Below are positions 7,869 through 17,200 of a stretch of DNA of 64,000 nucleotides, piece by piece (within the stretch, counting starts at the first letter, position 1; each line of letters starts with the position of its first letter). The notes under the pieces are model-generated. The model was given only the letters and a program-made list of their open reading frames with translations. It was not told the origin of the DNA and searched no databases. The translations under genes were made by a program, and so were the position numbers. Source of the stretch: Shouchella rhizosphaerae (GTDB taxonomy: Bacteria; Bacillota; Bacilli; Bacillales; Bacillaceae_D); assembly GCF_900142675.1 (NCBI RefSeq), contig NZ_FRBS01000004.1:226380-290379 (forward strand). Direction: 5' to 3'.

Positions 7869-9875
7869 TCATCGAACGTTTGCTAGTAGCTGTTTAAAGT
7901 TGTCAACTACATTTTCGACGGTAAAGCCAAATTTTGCAATTACTTCCTCACCAGGGCCGGATTCGCCAAAGGAATCAATGCTCATAACGGCACCATTGGT
8001 ACTTGCATATTCTCTCCATCCTAGTTTCGAACCCATTTCAATTGTTAGGCGGGTTTGAAGATTGCTTGGCAATACGCCTTCTTTATACTTTTGCGATTGT
8101 TTTTCAAATAAATCCCAGGATGGCATGCTGACTACATTTACATAAATGCCTTCTTTGGCCAATTCCTTTTGGGCATTGATCGCCAAGGACACTTCAGAAC
8201 CAGCAGCAACCAAAATCCCTACAGGTGCCCCTTCTGCTTTGGAAATCACATAAGCACCGCGTCTTACACCTTCTTCCGCCAAGGTATCGGAATCCTTTAA
8301 TGTAGGGACATTTTGTCTTCCTAACACAAGCATTGTTGGACGGTCTGTTTGCTCAACAGCTACTTTCCATGCAGCTTTTGTTTCATTCGCATCCGCAGGA
8401 CGAATTACTGTTAAACCAGGCATTGCTCGAAAAGAAGCTAACTGTTCAACCGGTTCATGGGTAGGTCCGTCTTGTCCAACGGCAACGGAATCATGTGTAA
8501 ACACATAAGTTACCGGGAGTCCCATTAAAGCAGCCAATCGAATAGCAGGGCGCAAATAATCGGAGAATACGAAGAAGGTACTTACAAAGGGACGAAGGGA
8601 ATGCAGTGCCAAACCGTTTGCAATGGCGCCCATCGCAAATTCTCTAACACCAAAACGGATATTCCGTCCCCCATAGCTATCATTACCGAAATCGATCTCC
8701 TCTTTCAATCTTGTTTTTGTAGATGAATCTAAGTCGGCAGAGCCACCAACAAATTCAGGTATACGTTTGACAAACGCGTTCAAGACTTCACTTCCTGCTA
8801 CACGAGTAGCCAATGAACTTCCTTCTTCATAAGAGGAGAGATGTTGATCCCAGTTTTCAGGAAGTTGGCCTTCCATGATTCGCTTTAATTCCTTCGCAAG
8901 TTCCGGATAGTGCGCTTCATATTGACTGAACAATTGATTCCATTCTTGTTCTTTTTGTTTTCCGCGTTCGCGAATCGTTGCGTAATCAGCATAAACTTCT
9001 TCAGGAACATAAAACGCTTCTTCATAATTCCAATTGTAAAACTTCTTCGTTTTAGCAACTTCCTCTTTCCCCATTGGGTCACTGTGGGCATTATTGGTTC
9101 CTTGCAAGGAAGACCCATAACCGATCACCGTTTTAATTTCAATAATTGTTGGACGGGTTTCATCGGCTTTTGCTTCTTCAATAGCCTTTGCAATCGCATC
9201 TACATCATTTCCATCTTCAACCTTCATGTATTGCCAATTCATAGATTCAAAACGTTGTTGAATATTTTCAGAGAAAGCCAGTTCAAGTCCGCCATCAAGG
9301 CAAATATCATTGGAATCATATAAAACGATTAAACGTCCAAGTTTTAAGTGTCCGGCGAGAGATGCTGCTTCATAGGATACACCTTCCATTAAATCTCCAT
9401 CACCGCAAATGGTATACGTATAGTGATCCACAACGGGAAATCCTTCCCGATTATAGGAGGCTGCCAAATGTCTCTCAGCCATTGCTAAGCCAACACTGGC
9501 GGGAATTCCTTGGCCGAGGGGGCCCGTGGTTGCTTCAACCCCTGGAGTGACCCCATATTCCGGGTGGCCTGGAGTTTTGCTCCCAAGACGTCGGAAGTTT
9601 TTCAAATCTTCTATCGTAACGTCAAATCCTGTCAAATGCAGCAAAGAATATATTAAAGTAGAACCATGCCCTGCTGAAAGGACAAAACGGTCACGATTAA
9701 ACCAGTTTGGATTTTCAGGGTTCACGTTTAAAAAATGTTTCCATAAGCTATAAGCCATCGGGGCTGCCCCCATCGGCATACCCGGATGTCCATGCTGTGC
9801 TTTTTCAACGGCATCGAGGGTTAAGGTCCGAATTGTATTAATTGAGAGTTGAGATACATTAATTGTTTTAGTCAT
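7869..9875 (-). CDS. tkt: transketolase (full length)
   Basis: 668 aa, the full single-chain length. The N-terminal thiamine-diphosphate domain shows [12 protein letters not shown] and [15 protein letters not shown] (GDG motif), the pyrimidine-binding domain shows [14 protein letters not shown] with the catalytic Glu, then [19 protein letters not shown]. It moves two-carbon units between ketose and aldose phosphates in the pentose phosphate pathway. Start ATG with GGAGGT. It lies 129 bp behind an UlaA-type PTS permease on the same strand, with no terminator recognised between them, so it may be a catabolic, PTS-induced transketolase rather than (or in addition to) the housekeeping copy. Confidence 0.96.
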   Translation of the reverse strand: MTKTINVSQLSINTIRTLTLDAVEKAQHGHPGMPMGAAPMAYSLWKHFLNVNPENPNWFNRDRFVLSAGHGSTLIYSLLHLTGFDVTIEDLKNFRRLGSKTPGHPEYGVTPGVEATTGPLGQGIPASVGLAMAERHLAASYNREGFPVVDHYTYTICGDGDLMEGVSYEAASLAGHLKLGRLIVLYDSNDICLDGGLELAFSENIQQRFESMNWQYMKVEDGNDVDAIAKAIEEAKADETRPTIIEIKTVIGYGSSLQGTNNAHSDPMGKEEVAKTKKFYNWNYEEAFYVPEEVYADYATIRERGKQKEQEWNQLFSQYEAHYPELAKELKRIMEGQLPENWDQHLSSYEEGSSLATRVAGSEVLNAFVKRIPEFVGGSADLDSSTKTRLKEEIDFGNDSYGGRNIRFGVREFAMGAIANGLALHSLRPFVSTFFVFSDYLRPAIRLAALMGLPVTYVFTHDSVAVGQDGPTHEPVEQLASFRAMPGLTVIRPADANETKAAWKVAVEQTDRPTMLVLGRQNVPTLKDSDTLAEEGVRRGAYVISKAEGAPVGILVAAGSEVSLAINAQKELAKEGIYVNVVSMPSWDLFEKQSQKYKEGVLPSNLQTRLTIEMGSKLGWREYASTNGAVMSIDSFGESGPGEEVIAKFGFTVENVVDNFKQLLANVR

Positions 9876-10004
9876 TTTTTACCTCCATGTTTTTCTTTTT
9901 GAAAATCTGATAGGGATAACTTGGTTTTTAATAATAGAAAGGCCTCTGCCGCCGTTGCATTTGCTTTATCTCCTCCTACCCATTTTTGGTCCAAAATTTA
10001 GGTT

Positions 10005-11357
10005 TTATTTTGCTTCATTTTCTGTTGAAGAAGCTTTTTTACCAAATGGAACCAGCATTAGAGCAACAATTATGACTAGGCCGATCACGATTGCAATGGA
10101 GCCAAAGTAGTTAGCCAACGTTCCGAAGAAGATACCAGATACGCCAAAGTCTGTGTCAGAGAAGGTTGTGCTTGCAAAGCCAAGATCTCCTAGTACCGGC
10201 ATTAAGAATACAGGCAAGAATGAAATAATGACACCATTTACAAAGGAACCAACAACCGCCCCTTTAACACCACCGGTTGCATTCCCTAATACCCCAGCTG
10301 CCGCACCAGTGAAAAAGTGTGGAACAACACCAGGCAAGATAATGATTCCACCTGTAAAGGTCATAACAACCATACTTACAATCCCGCCGACAAAGCTTGA
10401 GAAGAAACCAATTAATACAGCATTTGGCGCATAGGTATAAATGATTGGCACATCCAACGCCGGTTTTGCATTTGGTACAAGCTTTGTGGAAATACCTTTA
10501 AAAGCAGGAACAATTTCTGCAAGAATTAGACGGACACCAGCCAAGATGACAAAGACGCCTGCCGCAAAGTTACCGGCTTGAGTAAGAGCATAGACAATGA
10601 AGTTTGTTCCGTCACTTAATTCTGTTTCGATAAAGGGTTGTCCAGCGAACAAAGCCACAATGACATACATAACAGCCATTGTTAACGCGATACTTACAGT
10701 ACTGTCCCGCAAGAACCCTAAACCTTTCGGAAAATGGATTTTTTCCGTTGAAGTAGGATTTTTGCCTCCGACAGCTTTTCCAACTAAACCACTAACTGCG
10801 TAGCCTACCGCACTAAAATGGCCAAGAGCAACCTGATCGTTTCCGGTTAATTTCCGGACAAATGGTTGCACAATTGCCGGGGACAATGTCATGATAATAC
10901 CTAATGCTACAGAACCAGCAGCAATTAATCCGACTGAGTCAAACCCTGCAACCGCCATGATAATTGCAAGCATACAGGCCATGTATAACGTGTGGTGGCC
11001 AGTTAAAAAAATATATTTATATTTCGTAAACCTTGCTAGAATGATATTGACAATCATACCAAAGAACATGATAAGCGCTGTTGTTGTACCGTATTCTGAA
11101 AGCGCGAGGCCTACAATGGCTTCATTGTTTGGCACAACACCTGATACGTTAAACGCTTTTTCAAACAATGTTCCAAAAGGAATCAATGCTGTTTGTAAAA
11201 CACCTGCTCCTGCAGAAAGAACGAGGAATCCGATAAAGGTTTTTGTTGTCCCTTTCACAACATCTGCCGTTCCTTTCTTTTGCAGCAACAATCCAACGAG
11301 TGAGATTAAAGCAACCACGATGGCAGGCACACTAAGAATGTCTATTAATGTTTGCAT
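10005..11357 (-). CDS. ulaA: PTS IIC component, UlaA (ascorbate) family
   Basis: 450 aa, very hydrophobic with about ten to eleven membrane segments. Characteristic UlaA stretches are seen, including LTGHHTLYMACMLA near residue 120, LGHFSAVGYAVSGLVG near 180 and GNATGGVKGAVVGSFVNG near 360. In the ascorbate PTS this subunit carries the substrate through the membrane while the IIB protein phosphorylates it. Here no UlaG lactonase or UlaD/E/F enzyme is nearby, so the substrate may be another acidic or pentose-type compound; the co-located transketolase points to a product entering the pentose phosphate pathway. Gene order regulator - IIB - IIC - tkt indicates one operon. Confidence 0.85.
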   Translation of the reverse strand: MQTLIDILSVPAIVVALISLVGLLLQKKGTADVVKGTTKTFIGFLVLSAGAGVLQTALIPFGTLFEKAFNVSGVVPNNEAIVGLALSEYGTTTALIMFFGMIVNIILARFTKYKYIFLTGHHTLYMACMLAIIMAVAGFDSVGLIAAGSVALGIIMTLSPAIVQPFVRKLTGNDQVALGHFSAVGYAVSGLVGKAVGGKNPTSTEKIHFPKGLGFLRDSTVSIALTMAVMYVIVALFAGQPFIETELSDGTNFIVYALTQAGNFAAGVFVILAGVRLILAEIVPAFKGISTKLVPNAKPALDVPIIYTYAPNAVLIGFFSSFVGGIVSMVVMTFTGGIIILPGVVPHFFTGAAAGVLGNATGGVKGAVVGSFVNGVIISFLPVFLMPVLGDLGFASTTFSDTDFGVSGIFFGTLANYFGSIAIVIGLVIIVALMLVPFGKKASSTENEAK

Positions 11358-11391
11358 AGGATAAACCTCCCAATCAGCTCATATGAAATTT

Positions 11392-11676
11392 TTAGAGCAA
11401 TCCATTTTCTTGTAATACTTGTTTCACTTTGTCCCTCAATTCTTCCATGTCAATGATGCTTTCCAAAACAACGACATTCCCTAAATGGGAACCGCCTTCT
11501 GCAATATCCTTTGCAAGGAAGAATACATCCGCATCACCAGGAGTTGCTGAACTTAGGTCAGAATGGTTTACTTCCACTTCCGTTACGCCTAACTCTTCTA
11601 AAATTTGTTTAATATTCATTTCAACCATAAAGCTTGTACCTAAACCCGACCCACAAACTGTTAAAATTTTCATCAT
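11392..11676 (-). CDS. ulaB: PTS IIB component, UlaB (SgaB) type
   Basis: 94 aa. Begins KILTVCGSGLGTSF, the lactose/ascorbate-type IIB phosphocysteine loop, with Cys near residue 8 as the phosphorylated residue. ATG 11676 overlaps the stop codon of the upstream regulator in an ATGA arrangement; a second ATG follows directly. GGAGAG lies upstream. It accepts phosphate from a IIA domain, here most likely the one fused to the C terminus of the upstream regulator since no separate IIA gene is present. Confidence 0.88.
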   Translation of the reverse strand: MMKILTVCGSGLGTSFMVEMNIKQILEELGVTEVEVNHSDLSSATPGDADVFFLAKDIAEGGSHLGNVVVLESIIDMEELRDKVKQVLQENGLL

Positions 11677-13736
11677 TTACTCTCTCCTTCATTGTTAATA
11701 TTTACTATTTCTTCAACCGTTTTTGCTTGTTTCAATTCTTTGAGCTTATCATTGTCAGCCAGTATTTTTGTTAGTTGTGACAATGCTTTTAAATGGGTTT
11801 CATTGTCAACTGCGGCTATACAGATAAAAATATCAATTTTATGTTGTTCTTGATCTAAAAGGAGCACCGGCGTTTTGGTTCTTAAGAACGACATTCCGAC
11901 TTGGTTGACCCCGGCTTGTGGTCTTGCATGGGGAATGGCAATCCCTTTTCCGATATGGATATAGGCCCCTAATTCTTCAACATTGTTAATCATGGCATCC
12001 ACATAACTGTCTTCAATTTTACCAGTGTCTGACAATGGCTTCGCGGCTAAGCGGATAGCTTCTTTCCAGTCCAACCTTTCATCTGTGAAGCTAATCATAT
12101 CCTTTGTCAATAATTCTGAAAGCATTGGCGAATATCTCCCTTTCTTAAAACCCTCAAAATAAAGTACATGAACAAGTTCTGAAAATAATCTTTCTTCATC
12201 TCGAATATCTGCATATTTCCTGATGACTTCAATAATTTGATCGACAGAGATATTCCGGTAATTCAAACTTGGGAATTCTTTCGCAATTTCTTGAATCAAA
12301 TAATTTTTTTCGACCTGTGAGAGCAACGGTTTTACTAAATAAACCGGTTTCGTAGATGGAACCCTCACTGTTGAAAAGATAAGATCATAACTGGACTTAG
12401 GAATCTCTGTCATCTGATCAATACTATGAACATTTAGGAAATGAATATTAGGAAACATTTCCTTTAACTGCGCTTTTAGCATCAATGAAGAACTAACGCC
12501 ATTGGAACAAACGATTAACCCATTGACAGTGGAATGGTTTCTTTTATCTTTTTCAAGATAACCGCCAAAGTGCAATGTGAAATAGCCAATTTCCTCTTCG
12601 CTGATCACTTGCCCAGTCCACATCGATAGCGGTGCAAGAGCGATTTTCACAAACTCAAAAAGTTCCGGATACTCTTCCTTTATCCTGTTTATTAATGGAT
12701 TGACTAAAGGAATTTTAAAGGAAATTCTAAAGAATGCAGGAACGAGATGATCATAAAGACTTTTTTTCAATGTTTCTCTATTCTCTAGCGGAAGCAATGT
12801 CACCCGTTCAAATTCTTCGATAATTCGTTCTGCCAACTGTTCCAATAAAGCGTTTTCATATTTTGATTCTTGCATTGATATTAACAGCATAAGGCTGACA
12901 AAATACTGCTCGCTAACAGCTTCTTTACCAAAGAAAGTTTCGGCCATTTCCTTTCCCGCTAGAAAGGCATTTTGCCTTTCGATAATATGCTCTTGATATT
13001 CCGGAAAATTTAAGTTCGCGTATTTTTTTCTTGCTCGCAGGTAAGTCAGAAATGGAAGAATCTCATTTTTCCTGCTTTTGACTAACATGATGGAATGTTT
13101 TTTGACGACCTCGGCAAAAACGCTCTCCGTTTCTTCAATAAAATCGTCATAGCCCCAATCATTAAGCGGCAAATGGATTAGTTCATTTCCAAAAGGTGAA
13201 TCTAACAATATATTCACCGCGTATAAGGCCAAGCGTCTTTTATCAAATTCATCACCGATTAAATAATATCCATCTTTTCTGGAATAGATCATGCTCAAAT
13301 TCCATTCTTCACAAATCTCTCTCGTTCTTTTTACATCTTCAAGCGCCGTGTTCTTGCTTACCCCTAAAAATGTCTGATAGTGAAAATTAGAAATAGGCTC
13401 CTTGCGAATGAACGTATAAAGGTAAAGTAGATAAACCCGATCTTCCTTGGAAATGGTGACTAAGGCTGGATTAATTTCATATAATTCCCCAGATTCAACC
13501 GCTTGGATTAAGTTTTCCTCCAAAATAAACGTATTGTTTTTCAATTGAATTGGAGGCAGATGCAAGTTTTTTAACGCATAATTCAGTTTGTCAAAATCAT
13601 AACCAAATTGTCGTTCCGATACTTGCATCATTCTTAAAACTTCTGGTTTGGTTACTTGTCTGTGCTGGGTAATTGTTTTTAGCAATGTGTAGGATCTTTC
13701 ATCTAGCACTTTACGTCCCCCATTTCTTGTTTTCAT
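11673..13736 (-). CDS. BglG/MtlR-type PRD regulator with PTS IIB and IIA domains
   Basis: 687 aa from ATG 13736 (GGCGG 7 nt upstream; GTG 13706 is possible). Order of domains: N-terminal helix-turn-helix regions (residues about 1-170, with VTKPEVLRMMQVSERQFGYD), two PTS regulation domains (about 180-400, the second ending in LHFGGYLEK), a IIB-like domain with NGLIVCSNGVSSSLM, and a C-terminal mannitol/fructose-type IIA domain with the phospho-His motif GKGIAIPHARP. Such proteins activate their PTS operon depending on phosphorylation by HPr and the PTS components. The IIA domain probably doubles as the working IIA for UlaB/UlaA here. Confidence 0.88.
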   Translation of the reverse strand: MKTRNGGRKVLDERSYTLLKTITQHRQVTKPEVLRMMQVSERQFGYDFDKLNYALKNLHLPPIQLKNNTFILEENLIQAVESGELYEINPALVTISKEDRVYLLYLYTFIRKEPISNFHYQTFLGVSKNTALEDVKRTREICEEWNLSMIYSRKDGYYLIGDEFDKRRLALYAVNILLDSPFGNELIHLPLNDWGYDDFIEETESVFAEVVKKHSIMLVKSRKNEILPFLTYLRARKKYANLNFPEYQEHIIERQNAFLAGKEMAETFFGKEAVSEQYFVSLMLLISMQESKYENALLEQLAERIIEEFERVTLLPLENRETLKKSLYDHLVPAFFRISFKIPLVNPLINRIKEEYPELFEFVKIALAPLSMWTGQVISEEEIGYFTLHFGGYLEKDKRNHSTVNGLIVCSNGVSSSLMLKAQLKEMFPNIHFLNVHSIDQMTEIPKSSYDLIFSTVRVPSTKPVYLVKPLLSQVEKNYLIQEIAKEFPSLNYRNISVDQIIEVIRKYADIRDEERLFSELVHVLYFEGFKKGRYSPMLSELLTKDMISFTDERLDWKEAIRLAAKPLSDTGKIEDSYVDAMINNVEELGAYIHIGKGIAIPHARPQAGVNQVGMSFLRTKTPVLLLDQEQHKIDIFICIAAVDNETHLKALSQLTKILADNDKLKELKQAKTVEEIVNINNEGESK

Positions 13737-14151
13737 TATAGACCGCCTTTGAAAGCGATACAATTTGATTCAAACCCAATCTTTGTTGCCCATTTTTAAA
13801 AACGTTGTACTCAATTGCGCCGGATACGAGTCCTTTCTTTATTGTAAGCCTCTATCAAACACCGCTTATCATGCCGAAGCACCCCCTAGTATGATCAATG
13901 TATCAACCAAAAGAGGTGCTTTCTTTCGTAGGGCCTCCCATCCAATCAAGCCCAAATTTGTATGTAAACGCAACCTCGAGGCTCCAAGTAGTCGAATGCT
14001 TTTTCTTCAAAGGCACCTGTTAGTAACGAACGAAAAGGTCTGTAGAGAATCGGCCATTGCGTATCCGCACACGTAAAGTGAGCGTGCTACCTGGGATGTC
14101 AGTTGGCGGGGCCAGGAGCCTTGGCGATACTCTTCGCGCCTGTCCCCTCCC

Positions 14152-14214
14152 GTGAATTTCCTAAAAACAATTGCTGCAAAAGTTCTCCTTGTATTTTTAG
14201 GAAACGAATTTCAC
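14152..14214. repeat. long inverted repeat
   Basis: TTTCCTAAAAA and TTTTTAGGAAA pair perfectly around a 26-nt loop, and outer GTGAA/TTCAC extend the pairing with a small bulge. Function unknown. Confidence 0.5.
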
Positions 14215-14341
14215 ATAAGTATACGAGCCTAACTATCGATCACCTACCGACTAACAAAACCCTACCTATATTCAATGATTGTCTAGTTGTATTGATATTA
14301 TGCATATTCCTTTCCCTTACACTGTGCCTCTTTTACTGTAC

Positions 14342-14390
14342 AAAAAAGCCCGTCGACCATCTCGGCAAAAACCGAGTATTGTCGCCAGGC
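14342..14390 (-). terminator. terminator of the 14466-15071 lipoprotein gene
   Basis: Read on the minus strand: GCCTGGCGAC pairs with GTCGACGGGC (one mismatch), enclosing an inner CTCGG/CCGAG stem, and is followed by six T. Confidence 0.75.
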
Positions 14391-14399
14391 TGGAGCGGT

Positions 14400-14427
14400 C
14401 CCCCTTTAAGATAAAGGGGCGCTTTTT
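14400..14427 (+). terminator. plus-strand triloop hairpin with T tract
   Basis: CCCCTTTA-AGA-TAAAGGGG forms a perfect 8-bp stem followed by CGCTTTTT. No plus-strand gene was found upstream. Confidence 0.5.
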
Positions 14428-14465
14428 GAATATTATGCGGTTCCATAGATTATCGTTTTTATTTC

Positions 14466-15071
14466 TTATTCTTCTCGTCCAAAAGCGTTTGTATGAATGT
14501 TTTTCTCATCAAGGAATTCTTCTATTTTTTTCTGTTCTTTTCCATTCACTACATCACTTTGATCGATTAATGATTCAAAATCGATTTCCGAAAAATTTCC
14601 TTCACTAATGTCGTCAATTAGATGATTGAGCGCATCATTTAATTCATAAAGGTATTGATTGGACGCTGTCATGTACTGACTAATTCTTTCAGCCTCTTCT
14701 TGATACCCTTCAGGCAACGTATTATTTAAAATATAATTAGAGAAATTCTCATCGTTTTCTTTTATGAGCTCATTGATTTCGTTAAATGCAGCCAAATCAC
14801 GTTTGGTTAATTGTTCACCTGCATCAATTATCTCCTCGAATGGACCGCTTGCATGATATAAATCTTCGCTGCTGTCTAAATACGTTTTTATGCTTTGCTT
14901 GATTTCTTCTTCGTCAATGAAGTCATTGTTTTTTTCAGAAGTGAAAATCGTACTCGGTATTTCTACGTCGCCTGTGCTAGGTGTGTCATCCTCAGTAGCA
15001 TCGATAGTTTCTTCTTGCGAACATGCAGCCAACACAAAAATGATGAAGAAGCTAATAACGATTCTTTTCAT
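14466..15071 (-). CDS. small lipoprotein, possible NDxxF-motif family
   Basis: 201 aa. Starts KRIVISFFIIFVLAAC, a signal peptide with lipobox LAAC (lipid-modified Cys near residue 17), followed by an acidic, helical body rich in Glu and Asp. A short NNDFIDEEEIKQS stretch resembles the NDxxF lipoprotein group of Bacillales, whose function is unknown; that assignment is tentative. Strong ribosome binding site GGAGGG. Monocistronic, with a good terminator 80-120 bp downstream. Confidence 0.7.
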   Translation of the reverse strand: MKRIVISFFIIFVLAACSQEETIDATEDDTPSTGDVEIPSTIFTSEKNNDFIDEEEIKQSIKTYLDSSEDLYHASGPFEEIIDAGEQLTKRDLAAFNEINELIKENDENFSNYILNNTLPEGYQEEAERISQYMTASNQYLYELNDALNHLIDDISEGNFSEIDFESLIDQSDVVNGKEQKKIEEFLDEKNIHTNAFGREE

Positions 15072-15113
15072 TTATTTCTCCCTCCACTTTTTCTCTTCAT
15101 CCTTAATTTCTTG

Positions 15114-16493
15114 TTACGAATTTATAACCAATCTCGCTACAGCTTCTACGTGTGTCGTCTGCGGAAACATATCAACAGGCGTCACTTCTTCCGTCTTGTA
15201 GCCGCCATCTTCGAGAATGCGCAAATCACGGGCCAATGTCCCTGGGTTGCAGGATACATACACAATGCGTTTTGGCTTCATTTCAATCATTGTCCGCAGC
15301 AATGCTTCGTCGCAGCCTTTTCGCGGTGGGTCGACGACAATGACGTCGGCGTCGATGCCTTGGTCATGCCAGTGAGGAATGACTTCTTCCGCTTCGCCGA
15401 CGGCAAATGTGGCATTGGTGATCTGGTTGAGTTTGGCGTTGCGCTTGGCGTCTTTAATTGCTTCGGGGACAATTTCGACTCCGTAAACATGGCGCGCTTT
15501 TTTGGCTAAAAACAGCGAAATCGTGCCAATGCCGCAGTACGCATCAATAACGGTTTCGTTTCCTGTTAAGTCAGCGTATTCAAGCGCTTTGCTATACAGG
15601 CGGTTCGTCTGTTCAGGGTTGACTTGGTAAAAAGACCGGGCTGAAATCGCAAAGCGAATACTGTTTATTTCATCATACAAATAGTGCTCGCCCCAGAGCA
15701 CGTCTGTTTGCTGGCCGAAAATGACATTTGTCCGTTTGTTGTTAATGTTTTGGACGATGGAGACGACGCCTGGCACATGCTTTCGAATGCCGGAAATGAA
15801 CGCTTCTTTGTGAGGCAGCTTCTTCTCTTTTGTGACGAGTACTACCATGACTTGCCCAGTCGTTTTTCCGTAACGGGCAACAATATGGCGCAACACGCCT
15901 TGATGGCTTTGTTCCTGGTAGGCAGGAATGCGCAGCTCTTTGGCAAGCTGTTTGACTGTCTGCACGACAATGTCGTTTTCTTTATGTTGGATGATGCATT
16001 GATCCATATCAACGATGGAGTGGCTCCGTTTCGCATAAAAACCGGCAACGAGATCGCCTTTTTGGAAAGCGACTGGCACTTGCGATTTGTTGCGGTAGCG
16101 CCATGGATCGTCCATGCCGATGACAGGGGGGACAGGTACGTCGGGGAGCTTGGCAACTCGGCCCATAACATCTTTTACTTGTTTTTGCTTATAAGCCAGT
16201 TGGGCGTTGTAATCCATATGTTGGATTTGGCAACCTCCACATTTATAGAAGATCGGGCACGGCGGCTCAACGCGATGCTCGCTTTTTGTTTGGACTTGTA
16301 GCAAGCGTCCATAGCCATAGCCCGCTTTTGTTTTCACCACTTTAATGTCGACTGTTTCGCCAGGTAGTGCCTGAGGGATAAAGAGGGCGTAGCCGTTTAC
16401 TTTCGCTACGCCTGCTCCTTCATGGGTCAAATCTTCTATTGTAACGGTGAGCGTTTCGTTTTTTTGTACAGGGGGTGCTTGTTTTTTCATCAT
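15114..16493 (-). CDS. rlmCD: 23S rRNA (uracil-C5)-methyltransferase RlmCD
   Basis: 459 aa. N-terminal TRAM domain (residues about 10-70, ending [13 protein letters not shown]), then four Fe-S cysteines ([17 protein letters not shown]), a SAM-binding site [14 protein letters not shown], the [14 protein letters not shown] motif and the catalytic Cys in [11 protein letters not shown]. In Bacillus subtilis the single YefA/RlmCD enzyme makes both m5U747 and m5U1939; Gram-negatives use two enzymes. Two adjacent ATG codons (16493, 16490) compete as starts and the ribosome binding site is weak. Its position beyond dgkB matches the B. subtilis order. Confidence 0.92.
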   Translation of the reverse strand: MMKKQAPPVQKNETLTVTIEDLTHEGAGVAKVNGYALFIPQALPGETVDIKVVKTKAGYGYGRLLQVQTKSEHRVEPPCPIFYKCGGCQIQHMDYNAQLAYKQKQVKDVMGRVAKLPDVPVPPVIGMDDPWRYRNKSQVPVAFQKGDLVAGFYAKRSHSIVDMDQCIIQHKENDIVVQTVKQLAKELRIPAYQEQSHQGVLRHIVARYGKTTGQVMVVLVTKEKKLPHKEAFISGIRKHVPGVVSIVQNINNKRTNVIFGQQTDVLWGEHYLYDEINSIRFAISARSFYQVNPEQTNRLYSKALEYADLTGNETVIDAYCGIGTISLFLAKKARHVYGVEIVPEAIKDAKRNAKLNQITNATFAVGEAEEVIPHWHDQGIDADVIVVDPPRKGCDEALLRTMIEMKPKRIVYVSCNPGTLARDLRILEDGGYKTEEVTPVDMFPQTTHVEAVARLVINS

Positions 16494-16564
16494 TAAAATA
16501 CGTCCTTTGCAAACATTCCTTTTCCTCGCCCCATTGTACCATGAAGTTTGCTAGGGACAAAGCG

Positions 16565-17023
16565 CTAAACCATTTGGCGTTGCTTGAGTGCGGTGAGAAA
16601 TGTGTTTGCAAATGAACGACATGCTGCTCGTTCTTCATCTGTATTCGGATCAAATTCCATTTCAAGCCCTTTGGCGGTGACGGTGGCGCCACCATTTCGC
16701 AAAATCGATTCAAATGTATGAACGGCTTCACAAAAAGCAGGGTAAACGCGGTCCCCTGAACCGAAAACAGCGGCAATGACGCCTGTTAAATCTAGTTCAG
16801 CTAACTCTTCGGCAAAATCTTCGGCTTCATAAGGCAAGTCGCCGTCTCCCCATGTATAACTACCGATCAAAGCTCCGTCGTAATTCAATAGTTCCGAAGC
16901 GTTATAACCGTCCATTTCCTCCATGTCGACTTCAACGCCGTCTGTTGCTAGTTCTGATTTGATCAGCTCAGCCATATCTTCGGTGTTCCCAGACATGCTG
17001 GCAAATACAATCAACACGCGCAT
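16565..17023 (-). CDS. short-chain flavodoxin, iron-regulated (YkuN/YkuP type)
   Basis: 152 aa. FMN-binding phosphate loop SMSGNTEDMAELI at the N terminus, 50s loop SYTWGDGDLPYE and 90s loop FGSGDRVYPAFCEAV are all present, so it should bind FMN. Flavodoxins of this type replace ferredoxin as electron carrier when iron is scarce. A Fur-box-like sequence lies about 45 bp upstream of the start (17064-17084), which supports iron-dependent expression. The gene is inserted between rlmCD and dgkB, where B. subtilis has none. Confidence 0.9.
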   Translation of the reverse strand: MRVLIVFASMSGNTEDMAELIKSELATDGVEVDMEEMDGYNASELLNYDGALIGSYTWGDGDLPYEAEDFAEELAELDLTGVIAAVFGSGDRVYPAFCEAVHTFESILRNGGATVTAKGLEMEFDPNTDEERAACRSFANTFLTALKQRQMV

Positions 17024-17063
17024 GGAATCTCTCTCCTTTCCCGTTCCTTACATTTATAATAAA

Positions 17064-17084
17064 TGATATTGATAATCATTTTCA
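17064..17084. promoter_or_regulatory. Fur box upstream of flavodoxin
   Basis: TGATAATCATTTTCA (17070-17084) matches the 7-1-7 Fur box TGATAATnATTATCA with one mismatch, and an overlapping TGATATTGATAATCA lies at 17064-17078. Confidence 0.75.
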
Positions 17085-17163
17085 ATGAAAAAACAGGGAA
17101 CATTCTCGAAAAAACAAGTTAATTTGTTTTTCCGCGAGGGAGCCTCCTTAAAAAAAGGATACA

Positions 17164-17198
17164 AAAACGCAGCTTCTAAAAGAAAGAAGCTGCGTTTT
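17164..17198. terminator. terminator of dgkB
   Basis: AAAACGCAGCTTCT and AGAAGCTGCGTTTT form a perfect 14-bp arm pair directly after the dgkB stop. Confidence 0.8.
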
Positions 17199-17200
17199 CA

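Larger units (their letters stand above)
13764..14465. other. gene-free 700-bp interval with several hairpins
   Basis: No convincing coding region on either strand. It holds a 7-bp stem AAGCACC/GGTGCTT (13877-13921), a long dyad at 14152-14214, a compound minus-strand terminator at 14342-14390 and a triloop hairpin terminator on the plus strand at 14400-14427. The plus-strand terminator has no plus-strand gene before it, so a small RNA or a decayed gene is possible. Confidence 0.4.

Noticed and set aside
13765-14076. 103-codon open frame on the plus strand
   Set aside because: No ribosome binding site, composition unlike a protein, and it overlaps hairpin structures; treated as chance.
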